Part shown: positions 34,713 through 42,925 of the stretch, in pieces
Position numbering within the stretch: position 1 is the first letter of the stretch
Layout: every line of letters starts with the position of its first letter
Source: Rhabdaerophilum calidifontis
Lineage (GTDB): Bacteria; Pseudomonadota; Alphaproteobacteria; Rhizobiales; Beijerinckiaceae
DNA length: 64,000 bases
Assembly: GCF_008641065.1 (NCBI RefSeq)
Contig: NZ_VTRS01000010.1
Coordinates: 20,991 to 84,990, forward strand
Reading direction: 5' to 3'
Position numbers and translations under genes: made by a program
Notes under the pieces: generated by a model
What the model was told of the DNA's origin: nothing
The model's input: only the letters and a program-made list of their open reading frames with translations
Database searches by the model: none

Positions 34713-36239
34713 TCAGCCCGCCGGGGCGGTGCCGGCGAGGCCGCGCATGAAGGTTTCCAGCGCCTCGGTCTCCGCCGCGCTGGTCCGAAGGCCGAGCTTG
34801 GAGCGCCGCCAGAGCACATCCTCGGCACTTGCCGCCCATTCCTCGGCCACCAGGTAGCGGATCTCGCGCTCGGTCAGGTCGGGGCCGAAGCGGCGGCCGA
34901 GATCGTCGAGATGGCGCGCGCCTTCGAGGATCGCCCCGGCGCGGGTGCCGTAGCTCCGCGCGAGCCGGCGGATCAGCCCCTCCGGCAGCGCGGGGTGGCG
35001 GGCGGCGAGGTCCAGCGTGAAATCCGCGAGCCCGGTGACGGGAAATTCGCCGCCGGGCAGCTTGGCGCCGGCGGTCCAGCCCGCCGCCAGCCCCGGCATC
35101 GGAAGATGCGGGGCGAGCGCGGCGAGAGCCGCTTCCGCGAGCCGTCGATAGGTGGTGATCTTGCCGCCGAACACCGAGAGCAGCGGCGCGCCGCCGGCCG
35201 CGTCGAGCTTCAGCACATAATCGCGCGTCGCCTCCTGCGCCTTGCCGGCGCCGTCGTCATAGAGCGGCCGGACGCCGGAATAGGTCCAGACCACATCCTC
35301 CCGCCGCACCGGTGCGGCGAAATATTCGCTCGCCGCCGCGCAGAGATAGGCGATCTCCTCCTCCGAGGCCCGCACCGCGCCGGGGTCGCCAGCATAATCG
35401 CGATCCGTGGTGCCGATCAGCGTGAAATCGTCCTCGTAGGGGATGGCGAAGACGATGCGGCCATCGGCGTTCTGGAAGATGTAGCTCCTGTCATGCGGAA
35501 AAATCCGCCGCACGACGATATGCGAGCCCTGCACCAAGCGCACGCGGGGCTCCTGCGCGGCGCGGATGCGGTTCTTCAGCACATCGGCCACCCAGGGCCC
35601 GGCGGCGTTGACCAGCGCGCGCGCGCGAATCGTCCGGGCGCCGGCCGCGTCCTCGACGCCCAGCGCCCAGCCGTCGGCGCCGCGCGCGGCCGAAGCCAGC
35701 CGCGTCCGCGTCTCGATCGTCGCGCCCCGCGCGCGGGCATCCATGGCGTTGAGCACCACGAGCCGCGCATCCTGCACCCAGCAATCGGAATATTCGAAGG
35801 CGGTGGCGAAGCCCGGCTTCAACGGCGCGCCGGCCGCGTCGCGGCGCAGATCGAGCACCCGTGTCGGCGGCAGCAGGCGCCGGCCGCCGAGATGATCATA
35901 GAGGAACAGCCCGAGCCGCAGCAGCCAGGCCGGCCGCAACCCGCGGTGATGCGGCAGCACGAAGCGCAGCGGCCAGATGATGTGCGGGGCGAGGTTCCAC
36001 AGGATTTCGCGCTCGATCAGCGCCTCGCGGACGAGCCGGAATTCGTAATGTTCGAGATAGCGCAGCCCGCCATGGATGAGCTTGGTCGACCAGGACGAGG
36101 TGCCGCTCGCAAGGTCGTTCTGCTCGCAGAGATAGACCTTGAGCCCGCGGCCCGCGGCGTCGCGGGCGATGCCGCATCCGTTGATGCCGCCGCCGATGAT
36201 GGCGAGGTTATAGCTTGGTTCCAGGGGAGATGGCTTCAC
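34713..36239 (-). CDS. glpD: Aerobic glycerol-3-phosphate dehydrogenase GlpD
   Basis: A 508-residue FAD enzyme. The N-terminal dinucleotide fold reads 'YNLAIIGGGINGCGIARDAA', followed by 'CEQNDLASGTSSWSTKLIHG' and 'GGLRYLEHYEFRLVREALIE', the classic GlpD signatures. 'FGGKITTYRRLAEAALA' appears near residue 360 and the C-terminal helical domain completes the protein. It oxidises sn-glycerol 3-phosphate to dihydroxyacetone phosphate and passes electrons to quinone at the membrane. The GTG start at 36239 is preceded by GGAGG. It follows glpR by 74 bases that contain a 34-bp operator-like element, so it probably has its own repressed promoter. Confidence 0.95.
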   Translation of the reverse strand: MKPSPLEPSYNLAIIGGGINGCGIARDAAGRGLKVYLCEQNDLASGTSSWSTKLIHGGLRYLEHYEFRLVREALIEREILWNLAPHIIWPLRFVLPHHRGLRPAWLLRLGLFLYDHLGGRRLLPPTRVLDLRRDAAGAPLKPGFATAFEYSDCWVQDARLVVLNAMDARARGATIETRTRLASAARGADGWALGVEDAAGARTIRARALVNAAGPWVADVLKNRIRAAQEPRVRLVQGSHIVVRRIFPHDRSYIFQNADGRIVFAIPYEDDFTLIGTTDRDYAGDPGAVRASEEEIAYLCAAASEYFAAPVRREDVVWTYSGVRPLYDDGAGKAQEATRDYVLKLDAAGGAPLLSVFGGKITTYRRLAEAALAALAPHLPMPGLAAGWTAGAKLPGGEFPVTGLADFTLDLAARHPALPEGLIRRLARSYGTRAGAILEGARHLDDLGRRFGPDLTEREIRYLVAEEWAASAEDVLWRRSKLGLRTSAAETEALETFMRGLAGTAPAG

Positions 36240-36279
36240 GGATCCTCCGGCGAATTCAAAATAATCACGCGGCAAATGC

Positions 36280-36313
36280 TTTCGTTTTCGGATATCCGAA
36301 ACTTGAAACGAAA
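36280..36313 (-). promoter_or_regulatory. Putative GlpR operator before glpD
   Basis: Inverted half-sites TTTCGTTT (36280-36287) and AAACGAAA (36306-36313) separated by 18 bases, with a perfect 16-bp palindrome TTTCGGATATCCGAAA (36286-36301) nested between them. It begins one base after the glpR stop and ends 40 bases before glpD. The same outer architecture recurs upstream of glpR. Confidence 0.65.
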
Positions 36314-37207
36314 TCAATCGCGCCCATTGTCGCGCGTCTCCGGTTCGGATGCGCGCGGGGCGGTCTCGATGACATCGACCCCGCTCTGGCGACAGATCTC
36401 GGCGATGCCCGCTTCGGGCAGCAGATCGGTGACGAACAGGTCGATCTCGGCGAGATGGCCGATCCGCACCGGCGCCTGGCGGGCGAACTTCGTCCGGTCC
36501 GCGACCAGAATCGCCTGCCGCGCGTTTTCAAGGATGGCGCGCGCGACCCGCACCTCGCGGTAATCGAAATCCAGCAGCGCGCCGTCGGGATCGATCGCCG
36601 AAACGCCGATCACCGCGTAATCGACCTTGAACTGCCGGATGAAGCTCACGGCGGCTTCGCCGGTCACGGCGCCGTCGGCGCGACGCACCGGCCCGCCCGC
36701 GACGATCACCTCGATGCGCGGATGCGGATAGAGAAGGGTCGCGACGTTGAGATTGTTGGTGATCACCAGCAGATCCTCGTGCTGGATCAGGGCCTTGGCG
36801 ACTTCCTCCGTCGTGGTCCCGATGGTGATGAACAGCGAGGCGCCGTTGGGGATGCGTGCCGCCGCGGCGCGGCCGATCGCCTCCTTCTCGGCCTGCGCCA
36901 CCAGCCGGCGCGCCGCATAGGCGAGGTTCGACACGCCGGAGCCGGCGATGGCGCCGCCATGGACGCGCGTCAGCAGCCGCCGCGCGCAGAGTTCGTTGAG
37001 ATCCTTGCGGATGGTCTGCGGCGAAACCTCGAACCGCGCGGCAAGGTCTTCCACCATGACGCGGCCCGCGCCGCGCGCGAGATCGAGAATCTCCTGAAGA
37101 CGGCCGCCGGGCGGCGCGGCAGGGCCGGGCGCGGCACCGGCCATGGGACCGGCCTGGCCTTCGGGGGAGGGGCGGACGGGCGAGGGGCGGAGGGGAGTGC
37201 GCGCCAT
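36314..37207 (-). CDS. glpR: DeoR-family repressor of glycerol 3-phosphate metabolism (GlpR-like)
   Basis: A 297-residue regulator. A Pro-rich N-terminal tail of ~35 residues precedes the DeoR-type winged helix ('RLQEILDLARGAGRVMVEDL', 'EVSPQTIRKDLNELCARRLL', 'VHGGAI'). The sensor domain has 'IPNGASLFITIGTTTEEVAK' and 'DYAVIGVSAIDPDGALLDFD', the sugar-phosphate-isomerase-like fold that binds the inducer. Lying directly upstream of glpD on the same strand, it should be the glycerol-3-phosphate-responsive repressor. The N-terminal tail could be shorter if a later start is used. Matching 34-bp inverted repeats before both glpR and glpD predict autoregulation. Confidence 0.9.
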   Translation of the reverse strand: MARTPLRPSPVRPSPEGQAGPMAGAAPGPAAPPGGRLQEILDLARGAGRVMVEDLAARFEVSPQTIRKDLNELCARRLLTRVHGGAIAGSGVSNLAYAARRLVAQAEKEAIGRAAAARIPNGASLFITIGTTTEEVAKALIQHEDLLVITNNLNVATLLYPHPRIEVIVAGGPVRRADGAVTGEAAVSFIRQFKVDYAVIGVSAIDPDGALLDFDYREVRVARAILENARQAILVADRTKFARQAPVRIGHLAEIDLFVTDLLPEAGIAEICRQSGVDVIETAPRASEPETRDNGRD

Positions 37208-37264
37208 CTTCGGAGCTTCCTCGCGCCGGATTCCGGGACCCCGCGGAGCCGGGTTTCACTTCTC

Positions 37265-37298
37265 TTTCGTTCCGGGCGCTTCGCGAGCGTGAACGAAA
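37265..37298 (-). promoter_or_regulatory. Putative GlpR operator before glpR
   Basis: TTTCGTTC (37265-37272) and GAACGAAA (37291-37298) with an 18-base spacer that contains an inner dyad CGCT-TCGCG-AGCG. Same total length (34 bp) and half-site core (TTTCGTT/AACGAAA) as the element before glpD. Confidence 0.65.
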
Positions 37299-37427
37299 TA
37301 ATGTGAGGATGCAAGCGGGGCGGAAATCTCGGAGGGGGGGCGAAGGAGATCCACGCCTGGAATGCCAGACGCGCCTTGGCCGGTCTGGCCTTGTCTGGCC
37401 GGGCTTGTGGGCCGCCGTGGCCGGATC

Positions 37428-37502
<75 letters not shown>

Positions 37503-37562
37503 TGATCTGCCGCTCCTGCCATATTCGATCGCGCCGGGTCAAGCGTTCCGGCCGGGAGGCTA

Positions 37563-37598
37563 TTGTGCATCGCACAAATTTGTTGCGGTGCAGCACAA
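37563..37598 (+). promoter_or_regulatory. Tandem PhaR-type operator candidates before a phasin gene
   Basis: Two elements share the core TGC-N3-GCA: TTGTGCATCGCACAA (37563-37577, perfect dyad) and TTGTTGCGGTGCAGCACAA (37580-37598). Alphaproteobacterial PhaR binds TGC-rich CTGC-N3-GCAG-like sites before phasin genes and is released when polyhydroxybutyrate accumulates. The pair sits 119 bases before the phasin start. Confidence 0.6.
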
Positions 37599-37716
37599 AC
37601 GGGAGTATGGAGACCGCGTTCTGACAGATGCGAGGGTCCGCCACGCGGCGCGCGGGCGGGACCATCCTCGCAGGTTCGCGCGTCGCGCGCTGCAAGCCAA
37701 GATGGAGATGCCGGAC

Positions 37717-38271
37717 ATGACCACCGTTCCCGTCAAGAAGAGTGCCGCCAAGCCGGCCGAGACTGCCAAGCCTGCCGAGGTTTCGACGCCCGTCCAGGCC
37801 GCGGCCCCTGCCCCGGCCGAGACGGCCGCGCCGAAGGTGGCCACCTTCCCGCAGGTGCCGATGGCCGATCTGCTGAAGCCGCTCAACGCGGTGCAGGAGC
37901 AGGTTCGCGCCAATGCCGAGAAGGGCATCGAGCGGCTGCGCGCCCAATATGCCACGCTGAAGGGCTCGGCCGAGCAGGCGACCGACCGGCTCGAGGAGAG
38001 CGTCGCGGCCGCCCATGCCGGCTCGCGCGCCTTCAACATGAAGGTGCTCGAACTGTTCCGCCAGCAGGCCGATGCGAGCTTCGCGCATCTGCAGGCGCTG
38101 TTCGGCGTCAAGACGCTCGGCGATGCGGTGAAGCTCCAGCAGGATTTCGCCCGCGCGCAGGTCGAGCTGGTTCAGGCGCATACGCGTCAGCTCGCCGAGA
38201 TGGCGAAGCAGGTCGCAACCGATGTCGCCGAGCCGGTCCGGCAATCGATCGTCCAGCCGCTCGGCCGCTGA
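37717..38271 (+). CDS. Phasin family protein (polyhydroxyalkanoate granule-associated)
   Basis: A 184-residue protein. The N-terminal ~45 residues are Ala/Pro/Lys-rich and disordered-looking. The rest is amphipathic helix with 'LLKPLNAVQEQVRANAEKGI', 'VLELFRQQADASFAHLQALF' and 'LQQDFARAQVELVQAHTRQL', the phasin_2 pattern. Phasins coat polyhydroxyalkanoate granules and control their size. The start at 37717 has GGAGA eight bases before it; ATGs at 37702 and 37708 are alternatives. Two TGC-N3-GCA sites upstream suggest control by PhaR. A strong terminator follows at 38315. A second phasin lies at 48.8 kb. Confidence 0.9.
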   Translation: MTTVPVKKSAAKPAETAKPAEVSTPVQAAAPAPAETAAPKVATFPQVPMADLLKPLNAVQEQVRANAEKGIERLRAQYATLKGSAEQATDRLEESVAAAHAGSRAFNMKVLELFRQQADASFAHLQALFGVKTLGDAVKLQQDFARAQVELVQAHTRQLAEMAKQVATDVAEPVRQSIVQPLGR

Positions 38272-38314
38272 CGCGCCGGACCGCCGCGGGCAGGGTCCCG
38301 GCCGAGAATAATCA

Positions 38315-38343
38315 AGGGCGCGGAGCCTCTTCCGCGCCCTTTC
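38315..38343 (+). terminator. Rho-independent terminator after the phasin gene
   Basis: Stem AGGGCGCGGA / TCCGCGCCCT (38315-38324 and 38331-38340) with loop GCCTCT, followed by TTC. Located 43 bases after the phasin stop. Confidence 0.8.
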
Positions 38344-38446
38344 GATTGTACCCGGCGGCGGGCATTCGCGCCGGCGCCGGTCACGCCATCTTTCCGGATT
38401 TGCCGCCTTGAAATCGGCGGCGATTGAAGCTAGGCAAACCGGACGT

Positions 38447-38523
38447 GCAGTCGTAGCTCAGTTGGTTAGAGCGTCGGTTTGTGGCACCGAAGGCCGGTGG
38501 TTCGAATCCACCCGACTGTACCA
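38447..38523 (+). tRNA. tRNA-His(GTG) without encoded G-1
   Basis: The acceptor arm GCAGTCG (38447-38453) pairs with CGACTGT (38513-38519), giving a G1-U72 wobble. Anticodon loop TTGTGGC within TCGGT/ACCGA reads GTG, and the T-loop is TTCGAAT. The base before G1 is T, position 73 is A and CCA is encoded. Most bacteria have G-1 opposite C73; loss of G-1 with A73 is known from a subset of alphaproteobacteria with a divergent histidyl-tRNA synthetase. Confidence 0.95.
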
Positions 38524-38708
38524 TTTCCCAATTCGACCATTTCCCTGGCCGGCCATTCCCCGGATCGATTGCTCTTGCGGATCCGCAATCAAGGCCGCTG
38601 GCGACGCAGGATTGCCGATCCCGCCCCGCCGCGGAGCCGGCATGGCGTTTCGCAGGTCTTCGCGGTCAGGGCGATGCCCGGCGGTTCGGGGTCCCGCAGG
38701 GGGCCGGT

Positions 38709-39467
38709 TCAGGCGCGGGTGATCTCGACCGTGTGCTTGCGCCGCTTCAGGACCCAGCCCAGGGCGATGACGAAGGCCGCGCCGATCGCCGCCGCGCCGT
38801 AGAAGATCGCCGCGATCGGCTTGGTGATGGTCACCGTGCCGCCATGCCCGTCCGATTCGGTGGCGGTCTTGATCCAGCCCGGATCGAAGGCGGCGAGCTG
38901 GCCCATCACATAGGGGTCGCTGACGATCATCTCGGCCGCGATCCAGCCGAGCAGCGCCGCGCCCGCCCAGATGATGATGGGGAAGCGGTCCATGACGTTC
39001 GACAGCAATTGCGAGCCGAAGATGATGAGCGGGATCGAGAGCAGCAGGCCGAAGATGAACAGCCAGATATTGCCGCCCGCCGCCGCCGCGATCGCCACGA
39101 CATTGTCGAGGCTCATCACCGCATCGGCGATGGCGATGGTGCGGACCGCGCGCCAGAGATTGTCGCTCGATTCGATGTCCGGCCCGCCTTCCTCCTCGCC
39201 GAGCGCGAGCTTGACGCCGATCCACAGCAGCAGCAACCCGCCCACGACCTTCAGGAACGGTACGCCGAGCAGATAGGTGATGAAGATCGCGAAGATGATC
39301 CGGAGGCCGATCGCCGCGCCGGCTCCGAGCGCCATGCCGAGCTTGCGCTGATTGTCCGGAAGGGAGCGGCAGGCCAGCGCGATGACGACGGCGTTGTCGC
39401 CGGAGAGCAGCAGGTCGATCCAGACGATCTGGATCAGCGGCACGATATAGGGGGTCAGCGATTCCAT
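38709..39467 (-). CDS. TerC/YjbE family integral membrane protein
   Basis: A 252-residue protein with about seven hydrophobic segments. The TerC signatures are the two acidic repeats 'WIDLLLSGDNAVVIALACRS' in the first half and 'IADAVMSLDNVVAIAAAAGG' in the second. The charged loop 'LGEEEGGPDIESSDN' lies between. TerC-like proteins are associated with tellurite resistance and with manganese or other metal export at the membrane; the ion handled here is unknown. The phosphopantetheinyl transferase gene ends three bases before it, so the two probably share a transcript. Confidence 0.88.
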   Translation of the reverse strand: MESLTPYIVPLIQIVWIDLLLSGDNAVVIALACRSLPDNQRKLGMALGAGAAIGLRIIFAIFITYLLGVPFLKVVGGLLLLWIGVKLALGEEEGGPDIESSDNLWRAVRTIAIADAVMSLDNVVAIAAAAGGNIWLFIFGLLLSIPLIIFGSQLLSNVMDRFPIIIWAGAALLGWIAAEMIVSDPYVMGQLAAFDPGWIKTATESDGHGGTVTITKPIAAIFYGAAAIGAAFVIALGWVLKRRKHTVEITRA

Positions 39468-39470
39468 CGG

Positions 39471-40235
39471 TCAGGCGCGCTCCTGCGATTTTCCGCCCCT
39501 CATGAACGAGCTTGCCGGAGATGACAAGAGTGCGACGGCTATCGTCAGAGGCGCCACGCGACAAAGGCTGTGCGCGTTGTGGCGGCGGATCGGCAGGCGC
39601 TCCCAGTTGCCGGCCGCGTCGCGGCGCAGGGCGGCGCCGGCGTCCGCGATGCGGATCGCTTCCGGCGCCAGCGCGAGGCCGGTGCCGAGTGCCTTTGCCA
39701 CCGCCTCCTTCGCGGTCCAAAGCCGCAGGAATGCCGCGCTGCGGGCCGGTTCGGGCAGGGCGCGCAGCGCGGTTTGCTCGTCCGCGCGGAGCATGTTCCA
39801 GGGGATCGCGGTGGCCGGGCGCAGCAATTCGATATCGATCCCCACCGGCCGGCGGGCGAGTGCGAGCGCGTTGATCCCGGCGCGGGCCGAGAAGGAGATG
39901 AACAGCCCGCCCGCAGGCGCCGCGATGCGGGGTGCGCCGGCCTGATCGCGCAGGATCCGGATCGCGGCGGCCGGGCGGCCAAGGAGTGGCGCGAGCAGCG
40001 CGCGGGCGAGCCGCCGGCGGTGCAGGAACCCGTCGGGATCGGCATGGCCCCCGGCCTCCGCGCGCTCCTCCGCCGTGGCGGGGGGCAGCCCGGATTCCGG
40101 GGCAGCGGCGGCCAGCAGCGCTGCGAATCCCTGCGCCGCGATTTGTTCCGCGACCGCCGGCCGCCGCATCTCGGGCGTATCGCCGGCGGCGAGCGGCAGA
40201 AGCCAATCCGCGCCCTCGTCCTGGTTCTCCCGCAT
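39471..40235 (-). CDS. 4'-phosphopantetheinyl transferase superfamily protein (Sfp-like)
   Basis: A 254-residue two-domain protein. The core motifs are 'RRPVGIDIELLRPATAIPWN' (GIDIE, magnesium-binding Asp) and 'RLWTAKEAVAKALGTGLALA' (W-x-KEA-x-K). The preceding 'GGLFISFSARAGINALALA' matches the phosphate-binding region, with Phe-Ser-Ala in place of the usual 'SHS'. It transfers phosphopantetheine from CoA to carrier-protein serines. There is no polyketide or peptide synthetase in the window, so the client may be the fatty acid acyl carrier protein or a remote cluster. It is followed by the TerC-family gene. Confidence 0.85.
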   Translation of the reverse strand: MRENQDEGADWLLPLAAGDTPEMRRPAVAEQIAAQGFAALLAAAAPESGLPPATAEERAEAGGHADPDGFLHRRRLARALLAPLLGRPAAAIRILRDQAGAPRIAAPAGGLFISFSARAGINALALARRPVGIDIELLRPATAIPWNMLRADEQTALRALPEPARSAAFLRLWTAKEAVAKALGTGLALAPEAIRIADAGAALRRDAAGNWERLPIRRHNAHSLCRVAPLTIAVALLSSPASSFMRGGKSQERA

Positions 40236-40695
40236 CCGCGCCGCTCCTTCCGCCTTGCGGCAGCGGCACGGATCATGGCAGAGTCAACGGTAAATCCAAC
40301 CATTCATGCGGAATTCTCCCGGCGGCACCATGGGGCGCATCCGGGAGCCTGCGCCGTCAGGATCGAAACATGCCCGAAAACGCGCCGGCGCCGCCCTTCA
40401 CCCGGGGCAGGTTTCGCCGAGGGTCTGCGGTTGGGTCTGCCGCTCCTGCTGCGCCGGGCCGGGCTCTGAGGACGACCCCTGCGGAAAGCGCAGTGCCGCC
40501 ATGCACGGGCCGCGGCGCCTGCGGCGTGGCAGCGCGTCATCGCCGCTTGCCGAAGCGCCGCCGCGGCTCCTATTAAGAATGGCTCGAAGCTCGGTCCCGC
40601 ACGAACCGGCACGGGCGGGAAACGGGAGGCGGGCAGGGGCCCGGAACGCGTTGGCAGCACCAATCGAAACGCCGGGCGCCCAGACGCGCCCGACC
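40236..40695 (+). other. 460-base gap before lutA; possible decayed gene start
   Basis: No intact gene is supported here. At 40369 an ATG opens 'MPENAPAPPFTRG' and, after a change to the +1 frame, the next codons read 'AGFAEGLRLGLPLLLRRAGL' before a stop at about 40469. This resembles the start of an AzlC-type or similar membrane protein and may be a frameshifted, truncated remnant. The open frame of lutA runs through the gap but its translation is Arg/Pro/Ser-rich and not protein-like. The lut promoter should lie here, but no clear -35/-10 pair is visible. Confidence 0.35.
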
Positions 40696-41502
40696 GTGAA
40701 GTCCAATCCCCGCGTCGCGCTGTTCGCGACCTGCCTGGTCGATACGATCCGTCCGACGATCGGCTTCGCCGCCGCCAAGCTGCTGGAGGATGCCGGCTGC
40801 CGCGTCGAGGTGCCGCGCCAGACCTGCTGCGGCCAGCCCGCCTTCAATTCCGGCGACCGGGCGACCACCAGGGCGCTGGCGCTTCAGATGATCGCGGATT
40901 TCGAGGGCTATGATTACATCGTCGTGCCCTCCGGTTCCTGCGGCGGCATGATCAAGGCGCATTATCCCGAACTCTTCGCGGATGATCCAAACCTTGCCGC
41001 GCGCGCCGGGCGGCTTGCGGCCAAGACCTTCGAACTGGTCTCCTTCCTCACCGATGTGCTCGGCGTGACGTCGGTTTCCGCCCGCTTCGAGGGCGATGTC
41101 ACCTACCACGACAGCTGCTCCGGGCTGCGCGAACTCGGCATCCGCAACCAGCCGCGCCGACTGCTCGGCACGGTCGAGGGGCTGCGCCTCGTCGAGATGA
41201 AGGATGCCGATGTCTGCTGCGGCTTCGGCGGCACCTTCGCGGTCAAATACGGCGAGATCTCCGACAAGATCGTCACCGAGAAGGCCGGCAATATCGAGCA
41301 AACCGGCGCCGCGACGCTGCTCGCCGGCGATCTCGGCTGCCTGCTCAACATGGCCGGCAAGCTCTCGCGGCGCGGCGCGGCGGTTGAGGTCCGGCACGTC
41401 GCCGAGGTTCTTGCCGGGATGACGGATACCCCGCCGATCGGCAAGGCCTCCCCGCAGGCGCGGAGCCGGGCAACGGCCGGCTCGAAGGAGGATCCGGCAT
41501 GA
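40696..41502 (+). CDS. lutA: Lactate utilization protein A (LutA/LldE, CCG-domain protein)
   Basis: A 268-residue protein with two cysteine-rich CCG domains: 'VPRQTCCGQPAFNSGDRATT' and 'DADVCCGFGGTFAVKYGEIS'. Other conserved blocks are 'VALFATCLVD' at the start and 'VTYHDSCSGLRELGI'. With LutB and LutC it oxidises L-lactate to pyruvate; the CCG pair holds an Fe-S centre. I choose the GTG at 40696 because it gives the family length and begins at the conserved part; ATG 40579 would add 39 non-conserved residues. Neither has a strong ribosome binding site. The stop overlaps the lutB start (ATGA). Confidence 0.9.
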   Translation: MKSNPRVALFATCLVDTIRPTIGFAAAKLLEDAGCRVEVPRQTCCGQPAFNSGDRATTRALALQMIADFEGYDYIVVPSGSCGGMIKAHYPELFADDPNLAARAGRLAAKTFELVSFLTDVLGVTSVSARFEGDVTYHDSCSGLRELGIRNQPRRLLGTVEGLRLVEMKDADVCCGFGGTFAVKYGEISDKIVTEKAGNIEQTGAATLLAGDLGCLLNMAGKLSRRGAAVEVRHVAEVLAGMTDTPPIGKASPQARSRATAGSKEDPA

Positions 41503-42923
41503 GCGGCACCCCCACCACCCGCGATTTCAAGGCGAACGCCTCCCGCGCCATCGCTAATACCCAGCTCACCGGCAACCTGAAGGCGGTGCGGCAGAACTTC
41601 ATCGACAAGCGCGCCAAGGCGGTCCACGCCCTGCCGGAATTCGAGGCGTTGCGCGAGAGCGGGAAGGAGATCAAGAACCACACCCTCGCGCATCTCGACC
41701 TCTATCTCGAAGCCTACGAGAAGAAGGTCGTCGAGACGGGCGGCCATGTCCATTTCGCGGCCGATGCCGCCGAGGCCCGCGCCATCGCGCTCGATATCTG
41801 CCGCAAGGTGGGGGCGAAGACCGTCACCAAGGGCAAGTCGATGATCACCGAGGAGGTGGGGCTGAACGCCTATCTCGAGGCGAACGGCGTCATCCCGGTC
41901 GAGACCGATCTCGGCGAATACATCATCCAGCTCCGCGGCGAGGCGCCGAGCCATATCATCGCCCCGGCGGTGCATCTCAACAAGAACCAGATCGAGGGCG
42001 ATTTCCGCCGGGTTCATACCCATCTCGATCCCGGCCGCGACCTGACCGAGAAGACCTCGCTGCTCACCGAGGCGCGCGGGGTGCTGCGCGAGAGCTTCCT
42101 CGCCGCCGATGTCGGCATTACCGGCGCGAATTTCCTCATCGCCGAGACCGGAACCTCGGTCATCGTCACCAACGAGGGCAACGGGGATCTCACGCAGATC
42201 CTGCCGCGGGTGCATATCGTCTTCGCGTCCATCGAGAAGGTGGTGCCGACGCTGGAGGATGCGAGTCAGATCCTGCGCCTGCTCGCGCGCTCGGCGACCG
42301 GGCAGGAGATGAGCGTCTACACCACCTTCTCCACCGGCCCGCGCCGGCCGGGCGACCCCGACGGGCCAGAGGAATACCACGTCGTCATCCTCGACAACGG
42401 CCGCTCCGCGATGCTCGGCGGCGAGTTCCAGGACATGCTGCGCTGCATCCGCTGCGCGGCCTGCATGAACCATTGCCCCGTCTATCATCAGATCGGCGGG
42501 CACGCCTATGGCTGGATCTATCCCGGCCCCATGGGCGCGGTTCTCACCCCCTCGCTGATCGGCGTCGACGAGGCCGGGCATCTGCCCAATGCCTCGACCT
42601 TCTGCGGCCGCTGCGAGAGCGTCTGCCCGATGAAGATTCCGCTGCCGAAGATGATGCGCCATTGGCGCGAGCGCGAGTTCGAGCGCCATCTCAACCCGGC
42701 GGTGGCGCGGCATGGCCTCGGGTTCTGGGCCTTTTTCGCCAAGCGCCCGCGGCTCTACGCGCTCGGGGCGCGGATCGCGATGAAGGGCATGGCGCTGCTC
42801 GGGCGCGGCAAGGGCAGTTTCAAATCCCTGCCGGGACTTTCGGCCTGGACGAAATATCGCGATTTCGCGGTGCCGGAGGGCGAGACCTTCCAGGCGAAAT
42901 GGGCGCGCGCCCGGAAGGGCTGA
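41499..42923 (+). CDS. lutB: Lactate utilization iron-sulfur protein B (LutB/LldF)
   Basis: A 474-residue protein. The LUD domain has 'SMITEEVGLNAYLEANG', 'TDLGEYIIQLRGEAPSHIIA' and 'GITGANFLIAETGTSVIVTN'. Two [4Fe-4S] sites follow: 'CIRCAACMNHCPVYHQIGGH' and 'FCGRCESVCPMKIPLPKMMR'. The C-terminal ~90 residues are basic. It passes electrons from lactate oxidation within the LutABC complex. It begins inside the lutA stop codon. LutC would normally follow directly, but here a small gene on the opposite strand sits between them. Confidence 0.94.
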   Translation: MSGTPTTRDFKANASRAIANTQLTGNLKAVRQNFIDKRAKAVHALPEFEALRESGKEIKNHTLAHLDLYLEAYEKKVVETGGHVHFAADAAEARAIALDICRKVGAKTVTKGKSMITEEVGLNAYLEANGVIPVETDLGEYIIQLRGEAPSHIIAPAVHLNKNQIEGDFRRVHTHLDPGRDLTEKTSLLTEARGVLRESFLAADVGITGANFLIAETGTSVIVTNEGNGDLTQILPRVHIVFASIEKVVPTLEDASQILRLLARSATGQEMSVYTTFSTGPRRPGDPDGPEEYHVVILDNGRSAMLGGEFQDMLRCIRCAACMNHCPVYHQIGGHAYGWIYPGPMGAVLTPSLIGVDEAGHLPNASTFCGRCESVCPMKIPLPKMMRHWREREFERHLNPAVARHGLGFWAFFAKRPRLYALGARIAMKGMALLGRGKGSFKSLPGLSAWTKYRDFAVPEGETFQAKWARARKG

Positions 42924-42925
42924 GC

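Noticed and set aside
40306..40695. N-terminal extension of lutA by up to 130 codons
   Set aside because: The residues are Arg/Pro/Ser-rich and have no counterpart in LutA proteins; the conserved part begins at the GTG 40696.
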